Source: Caryophanales bacterium UBA4682 (GTDB lineage: Bacteria > Bacillota_I > Bacilli_A > RFN20 > CAG-288). Taken from it: a stretch of DNA of 64,000 bases. Below the pieces are notes generated by a model that did not search any database, was not told the DNA's origin, and saw only the letters and a list, made by a program, of their open reading frames with translations. Shown here piece by piece: positions 59,359-64,000 of this stretch. The stretch covers positions 124,001 through 188,000 of the forward strand of contig DHKY01000014.1 of assembly GCA_002404995.1 (NCBI GenBank), in the 5' to 3' direction. Within the stretch, counting starts at the first letter, position 1, and every line of letters begins with the position of its first letter. The position numbers and the translations under genes are program-made.

Positions 59359-61887
59359 ATGAACGCAAAACGTTTGATTCCACTGATTTTTCTGCTCTGC
59401 CTGGCTTCCTGCAAGAAGGAAGATAGTTTTCCAATCGTTCCATCTAGTTCAACTCCTATCAGCGAATCAGCCAAAGAAAAAGAAGAAATAAGAATTACCC
59501 TTAATTACAATTACGGAGGCGAAGAGAATAAGATAGAAGCCCTGTCCTTATCCTACCAAGAGCCTTATGAACTCCCTATACCTGAAATCCCTTCCTCGCT
59601 TGGCGATGCAGTATTTGAAGGATGGTATTATTCGAATAAAAGAGTGGAGACAAAGGGAGATTCTTTCCCGTTTTCCTCCTCTATCACCCTTTATGCCCAC
59701 TACTCTCATAATGATTTCGATGGAATCGAAAACTCATCTAATGGAATAACAATCACAAGTATCAAGAAAAAAGTTGGAAATATAATAATCCCCCAATACT
59801 ACAATGGAAAAAGAGTTACTGAGCTTGCCTCTTCTCTATTCATGGGCAATAAAAAGATTACTAGTCTCGTTATTCCGGATGGAGTGGAGAAAATCGGAGA
59901 AGGATGTTTTCTGTCTTGCCCGAACTTAAGAGAAGTCCATCTTCCAAAGTCCTTGAAGACAGTAAAGAGCGAAGCGTTCTCCCAGTGCAAGAAACTAAAA
60001 AAAGTCTACTATAACGGAGATCTTTCTTCCTGGCTAAATATCGATTTTGATTACGACAGCAACCCTTGTTGCAACTTGGCTTCGCTTTATTTCAGCAATC
60101 AGCTTGTAAGCGAAATTGATGTTCCAAACAACATCAAGAGAATAAAAGACTATGCTTTTTCTGGCGTGATTAGCCTCACTTCTGTTTCACTATCTTCCAT
60201 CACATCCATTGGTGAGGAGGCATTTCATTCCTGCCGTGGTTTGAAAAGCATATCGCTTCCAGATAGCCTGACGGAAATCGGAGAAAACGCTTTTTCGTAC
60301 TGCACTGTCCTAACAAACATAGTCATTCCGTCTCATCTTAAGGTCATCCCTTCTAACGCCTTCAGCTGTTGTTTCGATTTAGAGGATGTCATTTTAGGAG
60401 AGGGAGTAGAGGCTATCGAAGACAACGCCTTTCTTAAGTGCTATGCCTTAAAAAAACTAACCTTCTCTTCCTCGCTGAAAGTCATCGAGAAGAGCGCTTT
60501 TGAAAGCTGTACTCATCTTCTCAGCTTGGATTTTCCATCTACTTTAGAAACCATAGAATCAACTGCTTTTGCCAAATGCCAGGCCTTAACCAAAATTGAG
60601 ATTCCTTCTTCCATTTCTTCAATCGGAAACGGTGCCTTCGAAGGAACCTATAAAGTAGAATCAAGGTCGGTCCACGAAGGAAACAAGGTTTATTATTCTT
60701 CTGGAAATGCGATACTTGAAAAAGAGACGAAGCGAGTCATTGCCGGGTGCAAAAACTCATTTCTTCCAGCAGACACTCTCATCATCGGACAGGAGTCCTT
60801 CTTTGGATGCACGTTCTTAAAAGAAAGGACTCTTCCTGAGAATGTCATTACGATAGAAGACTACGCCTTTTCTAATTGCAGGAATCTGCTCTCTTTTCAT
60901 ATCGGAAGCAAAGTAACAAAGATTGGGAAAAACGTCTTTACTGGGGCCAATGCAAGGGAAGAATTTACCGTTGATACGAAGAACACCACCTATTCCTCTA
61001 GCGGGAACTGCCTTTTGAGCAAGGATGGTACCTTGCTCTACTATGGTTGTAAAACAAGTATCATCCCTTTGACAGTCACGGACATTCAAGCCGAAGCCTT
61101 CTACTTCTGCTCAGATAGGACATCCATAATCATACCTGACTCAGTAAAAAGAATCGGGGAGAGAGCTTTCTCCCATTGTTATTCCTTAAAAGAGAGGGCT
61201 CTTCCTGACAATGTAGAATTCATTGGAGAAAGCATTTTTGATACCTGCTTTGCAAGGACGAAAATCACTTTTGGAAACGGAATCACATCAATTCCTTCAA
61301 ACTGCCTAAAGGACTGCGATGCCCTCACATCCATCGCTCTCGGGAACAACGTGACAGAAATCGGCTCGTTTGCTTTTTACCGGGCTTACAATGTCAAAAC
61401 AAGGAACCTTCCTGCGACCTTATCCTCTATTGGAGAAGGATCCTTTGCTCTTACCGATAGGACACTGACAATCCCTGATGATAACGAATCCTTTGTCTTT
61501 GAATCCGGATGCTTAAGGGGAAAAGATGAGAAGAACCTCTATTTTGGGAATACCAAAGCAGTTATTAATGACACCGTAAATCATATTCTGCCTTATGCAT
61601 TCTACGGAAACACAGTGCTTGAGAATCTCAATCTTCCAGACTCTGTAGAAACCATTGGAGAATCTGCTTTTGCACGTTCTTTCCTTTCCAATCTTGTTCT
61701 TCCGAGCAGTATTCGTTCCATTGACTCCATGGCTTTTGCTGAATGTGAACGTTTAACAGATATCTCGTACCAAGGAACAAAAGCTATGTGGAATCAAATA
61801 GACTTTGGAGATTCCGTCTTTTCCTCCGTTCCAGCAGAAAGTGTTATCTGTGAAGACTTTGTTTTTGACTTAATCGAAGGAAATTAA
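59359..61887 (+). CDS. BspA-type leucine-rich repeat lipoprotein
   Basis: The 842-residue protein has a lipoprotein signal (FLLCLASC), an InlB-like beta domain (NYNYGGEENK to WYYSN) and about twenty BspA/TpLRR repeats of the form IP.sV..IG..AF..C, such as VIPDGVEKIGEGCF and SLPDSLTEIGENAF. Such proteins sit on the surface and bind host or microbial partners. AGG occupies hydrophobic repeat positions (KE-x-TLPENV, KE-x-ALPDNV, D-x-TSIIIPDSV). The start lacks a convincing ribosome binding site and is probably used in a leaderless message. Confidence 0.88.
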   Translation: MNAKRLIPLIFLLCLASCKKEDSFPIVPSSSTPISESAKEKEEIRITLNYNYGGEENKIEALSLSYQEPYELPIPEIPSSLGDAVFEGWYYSNKRVETKGDSFPFSSSITLYAHYSHNDFDGIENSSNGITITSIKKKVGNIIIPQYYNGKRVTELASSLFMGNKKITSLVIPDGVEKIGEGCFLSCPNLREVHLPKSLKTVKSEAFSQCKKLKKVYYNGDLSSWLNIDFDYDSNPCCNLASLYFSNQLVSEIDVPNNIKRIKDYAFSGVISLTSVSLSSITSIGEEAFHSCRGLKSISLPDSLTEIGENAFSYCTVLTNIVIPSHLKVIPSNAFSCCFDLEDVILGEGVEAIEDNAFLKCYALKKLTFSSSLKVIEKSAFESCTHLLSLDFPSTLETIESTAFAKCQALTKIEIPSSISSIGNGAFEGTYKVESRSVHEGNKVYYSSGNAILEKETKRVIAGCKNSFLPADTLIIGQESFFGCTFLKERTLPENVITIEDYAFSNCRNLLSFHIGSKVTKIGKNVFTGANAREEFTVDTKNTTYSSSGNCLLSKDGTLLYYGCKTSIIPLTVTDIQAEAFYFCSDRTSIIIPDSVKRIGERAFSHCYSLKERALPDNVEFIGESIFDTCFARTKITFGNGITSIPSNCLKDCDALTSIALGNNVTEIGSFAFYRAYNVKTRNLPATLSSIGEGSFALTDRTLTIPDDNESFVFESGCLRGKDEKNLYFGNTKAVINDTVNHILPYAFYGNTVLENLNLPDSVETIGESAFARSFLSNLVLPSSIRSIDSMAFAECERLTDISYQGTKAMWNQIDFGDSVFSSVPAESVICEDFVFDLIEGN

Positions 61888-62007
61888 AAATAAACATTGA
61901 TGCGAATTTAAATAGTCAAGAAAGCTAACAACTATTGCGATATGGGTGTATTGGCATGGTACATTATTAGATTTTAATATATTATAGTATTGATAAAAGG
62001 GTCAAAT

Positions 62008-62528
62008 ATGAAAACTAATTTTATAAACAAATTTATTGCGCTATGTTGTTTTTCTGTGCATCTTGTGCATCAAAAAATATCGTGGATTCTAATTCTATCA
62101 TCTTTTTCCCAAATATCGATTATTCGGATGTATTAGAAAATCGTTCCACTGAACAATTGAAAAAAGTCACTGGAACTTCGATCAACATACAATTCGAAAG
62201 CAACATCAGTGCTTCCCAGGCATTGAAGAAATACGAAGAAGAATTTTCTGATAGTAATAATCCATCGGAAGAAAGTTCCTTTGTCTATAATTGGGTTTCG
62301 ACAAACTATATTTTCAAAAAATTAGAAATCATTTCAAAATATGGACTTTTATTTGATCATCTTGTCGATATTGAGTATCCTTATTCGTATTTTACCTATT
62401 ATTGCCCAAGCGTTTTATCTCTTTCTGAAATCCAATATGAAATCGAGAAAAACAATATTCAACGGCTTCCAGAAAAAGGTTTCTACGTTATTGTTCTTTA
62501 CGAGAACCTCGAATTTGACTTGGACTGA
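62008..62528 (+). CDS. Small lipoprotein with a frameshift in its signal peptide
   Basis: ATG 62008 has a good AAAGGG site and encodes MKTNFINKFIALCCF; the frame then breaks in a T5 run near 62047. One extra T gives ALCCFFCASCASKN, a proper lipobox, continuous with the open frame to 62528 (IVDSNSIIFFPNIDYSDVL onward). Read alone from ATG 62043, that frame has no ribosome binding site. The mature part of about 150 residues has no recognised domain. It is either a young mutation or a sequence error. The region is AT-rich compared with its neighbours. Confidence 0.55.
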
Positions 62529-62586
62529 AAAACTCACACAAATGAATTAATTATTGTAGGTTTCAACACGAAAGTTGGAGTTGTTT

Positions 62587-64000
62587 CTAATCACAACGCC
62601 CGTATTTCTTGTTCATCTGATAAAGATAAGCAGAGAATTCGTCAGAAAGATCATCTTTTGTGATTCGGTACTGCCAATTGTGTCCGACCGTTCCTGGAGT
62701 ATTGATTCGACTTTCGTTTCCTTGGCAGAGAAGATCCTGCCTAGATTGGATAGCAATTGAACTGATAGAAGCAAGATTCAATTCCAGTAGAGCTTTAACA
62801 TCATCTTGTCTAGTCTTTGAAGAAGTATAAGGAACTCCAAAATGATGTGAGAGGGCAGCAATTGTTTTTTCCGTTTCATTTAGTTCCTTCTCATCCAGGT
62901 CATCTAAAAAGCCTTTTAATGGTTTGCAGTCATGAGTAGACGAATAGGAAATCGTGGAATAAGAATAATTCTGTGGCCTGTTTCTGTTCAGGTTCTCACC
63001 TTCTAATGCGATTTCTAAGACACGCCTGTCCTTCAGATTTAAAATATCAATCGTATCCTGCCTGTCTTTCGTGCAGCAATCGACATCTTCGGCAATGATT
63101 CTCTCTGGATTAGAAACGAATTTTTGAATCCTATCTTTCTTTGGATACTTTACCCAAGTTCCGTTCCTTCCATCTACACTGCCGTTCTTCAAGACATAGG
63201 TTTCAAAATAGCCGCGGAAATGATCAAGACGAACAAAATCATAGAGAGTGGAAAGAAAATCAAGTCGAGTTTTGAAGAAACTATAATCATGACGTTCTAA
63301 ATGAGAGAAGTCATAAATCGGGTTTCCCCAAGCCTGCCCCATATCATGGAAAATATCCGGTGGATAGCCACAGACAGAATCCCTTCCAAGCTCATTATTC
63401 AGTTTAAAGCAACGATGGTGACGATAAACATCGACGCTGTCATAGTTTGCATACCTAGGCCTTTCGCCGATGATATAGATTCCCTTGCTGTTTGCGTATT
63501 TCTTCAGTTCTTCCCATTGACGGAGAAAGATATACTGAGTCCAAAGGTAAAAATCAACTTTCTGAGGATAGTTTCGGCGGACCGCTTTTAGCTTTGCGCT
63601 GGTGTATTCGTTATAGCCGTCCTTGAAATCTTTCCAGGCACGGTCCTTATTGATTTCCTTTAATACCCTATAGCAGGCATAATCAGTAAACTGGTTCTTT
63701 CTTAGAAAGGAAATATATCCTCTCTGATAATCTCCTTTTCCGCGTGTAAAGCGATTATAAGCAACTTTCAGAAGCTCAATCCGGCTGTTATAAATCTTTT
63801 CATAATCGATTTTTCTCGAATCCGTTCCAAAGTCAATGTTTGCCCTATCTCGTCTTTTCAAAAGTCCTTTGTCCCTAAGGTCATTAAAATCAATGAAATA
63901 ATGATTCAATCCAATAGTCGCATAGCAAGAATACGGAGAGTCGCCAAAAGAAGTCGGGTTCAAGGGCAACCTGCTCCAATAAGAAAATCCTGACTTTGCC
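62587..64000 (-). CDS. malQ: 4-alpha-glucanotransferase, C-terminal part
   Basis: The gene enters from the right edge; 471 codons are visible. It is a GH77 amylomaltase: WS-x-LPLNPTSFGDSPYSCYA, VDFYLWTQYIFLRQWEEL, GE-x-P-x-YANYDSVDV, CGYPPDIFHDMGQAWGNP, DFVRLDHFRGYFE (nucleophile Asp), IIAEDVD (acid/base Glu), STHD (Asp) and the end motif QS-Met(AGG)-QDLLCQGNESRINTPGT. AGG at 62740-62742 matches the conserved MQD; the Arg residues of RLDHFRG, SRINTPG and WQYR are CGT, CGC and CGA. It transfers maltosyl units between glucans, using maltodextrin taken up by the cell. Confidence 0.93.
   Translation of the reverse strand, partial: AKSGFSYWSRLPLNPTSFGDSPYSCYATIGLNHYFIDFNDLRDKGLLKRRDRANIDFGTDSRKIDYEKIYNSRIELLKVAYNRFTRGKGDYQRGYISFLRKNQFTDYACYRVLKEINKDRAWKDFKDGYNEYTSAKLKAVRRNYPQKVDFYLWTQYIFLRQWEELKKYANSKGIYIIGERPRYANYDSVDVYRHHRCFKLNNELGRDSVCGYPPDIFHDMGQAWGNPIYDFSHLERHDYSFFKTRLDFLSTLYDFVRLDHFRGYFETYVLKNGSVDGRNGTWVKYPKKDRIQKFVSNPERIIAEDVDCCTKDRQDTIDILNLKDRRVLEIALEGENLNRNRPQNYSYSTISYSSTHDCKPLKGFLDDLDEKELNETEKTIAALSHHFGVPYTSSKTRQDDVKALLELNLASISSIAIQSRQDLLCQGNESRINTPGTVGHNWQYRITKDDLSDEFSAYLYQMNKKYGRCD

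Noticed and set aside
1..64000. Further recoding, such as TGA as Trp or CGG/CGA as another amino acid
   Set aside because: Conserved Trp are TGG and genes end at TGA. CGG and CGA sit at conserved Arg (EASSIRKI, EEYR, NRNPF, SRINTPG). Only AGG is altered.

Overview
The window comes from a low-GC, Gram-positive-type bacterium. It carries many lipoproteins with Leu-Ala-x-Cys lipoboxes and Ser/Thr/Pro/Glu linkers, AGGAGG-type ribosome binding sites, CcpA-type operator matches, MsmK/UgpC sugar ABC genes, and glycyl-radical enzymes of anaerobes. TGG is Trp and TGA is a stop. The key feature is the genetic code. AGG, normally Arg, falls again and again at positions that are Met (or Leu/Ile) in well known families, while AGA and all four CGN codons fall at the conserved Arg positions of the same proteins. 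I therefore read AGG as methionine throughout. This matches the AGG-to-Met reassignment inferred computationally for a clade of uncultivated Bacilli (Shulgina and Eddy, eLife 2021), and the window most likely belongs to that clade. In the entries below, Met(AGG) marks residues that a standard translation shows as Arg. No tRNA, rRNA, CRISPR, phage or transposon was recognised.

Layout. 1-1.8 kb: start of a GH2 enzyme and a divergent GH43 enzyme. 2.0-5.9 kb: five-gene operon (TetR, flavin-reductase-like, NAD(P)-binding, DUF1295 methyltransferase-like and membrane protein) whose promoter has a CRE-like operator between its -35 and -10. 6.1-15.1 kb: beta-helix carbohydrate-binding lipoprotein, HD protein, secreted OB-fold/endonuclease I lipoprotein, alkaline-phosphatase-superfamily enzyme, MATE exporter, M18 aminopeptidase, cupin. 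15.2-20.2 kb: LytTR response regulator, GHKL kinase and a membrane-anchored GH3 enzyme with swapped domains, in one tight operon. 20.4-23.2 kb: YjjI glycyl radical enzyme, YjjW activase and a HIT protein. 23.5-32.8 kb: large lipoproteins, flavodoxin-like reductase, lipase-like lipoprotein, HTH-membrane fusion. 32.8-38.3 kb: sugar ABC operon (binding protein, two permeases, ATPase, DUF624 protein). 39.2-45.3 kb: GH43/esterase/MBL/SGNH operon opposite a TetR-type regulator, a twice-frameshifted thioesterase-like gene, a membrane protein. 45.4-64 kb: surface lipoproteins (one frameshifted Big_2 protein, one OB-fold protein, one BspA-type LRR protein), YbaK-type deacylase, AEC transporter, SDR, DUF2804, FucO-type dehydrogenase, ManA, a frameshifted small lipoprotein and the C-terminal part of MalQ.

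Taken together the genes describe an anaerobic, saccharolytic gut-type organism: glycosidases (GH2, GH3, GH43), sugar import, MalQ, ManA and a FucO-like dehydrogenase, with a lipoprotein-rich surface and catabolite-type control. Terminators are mostly strong hairpins shared by convergent genes.
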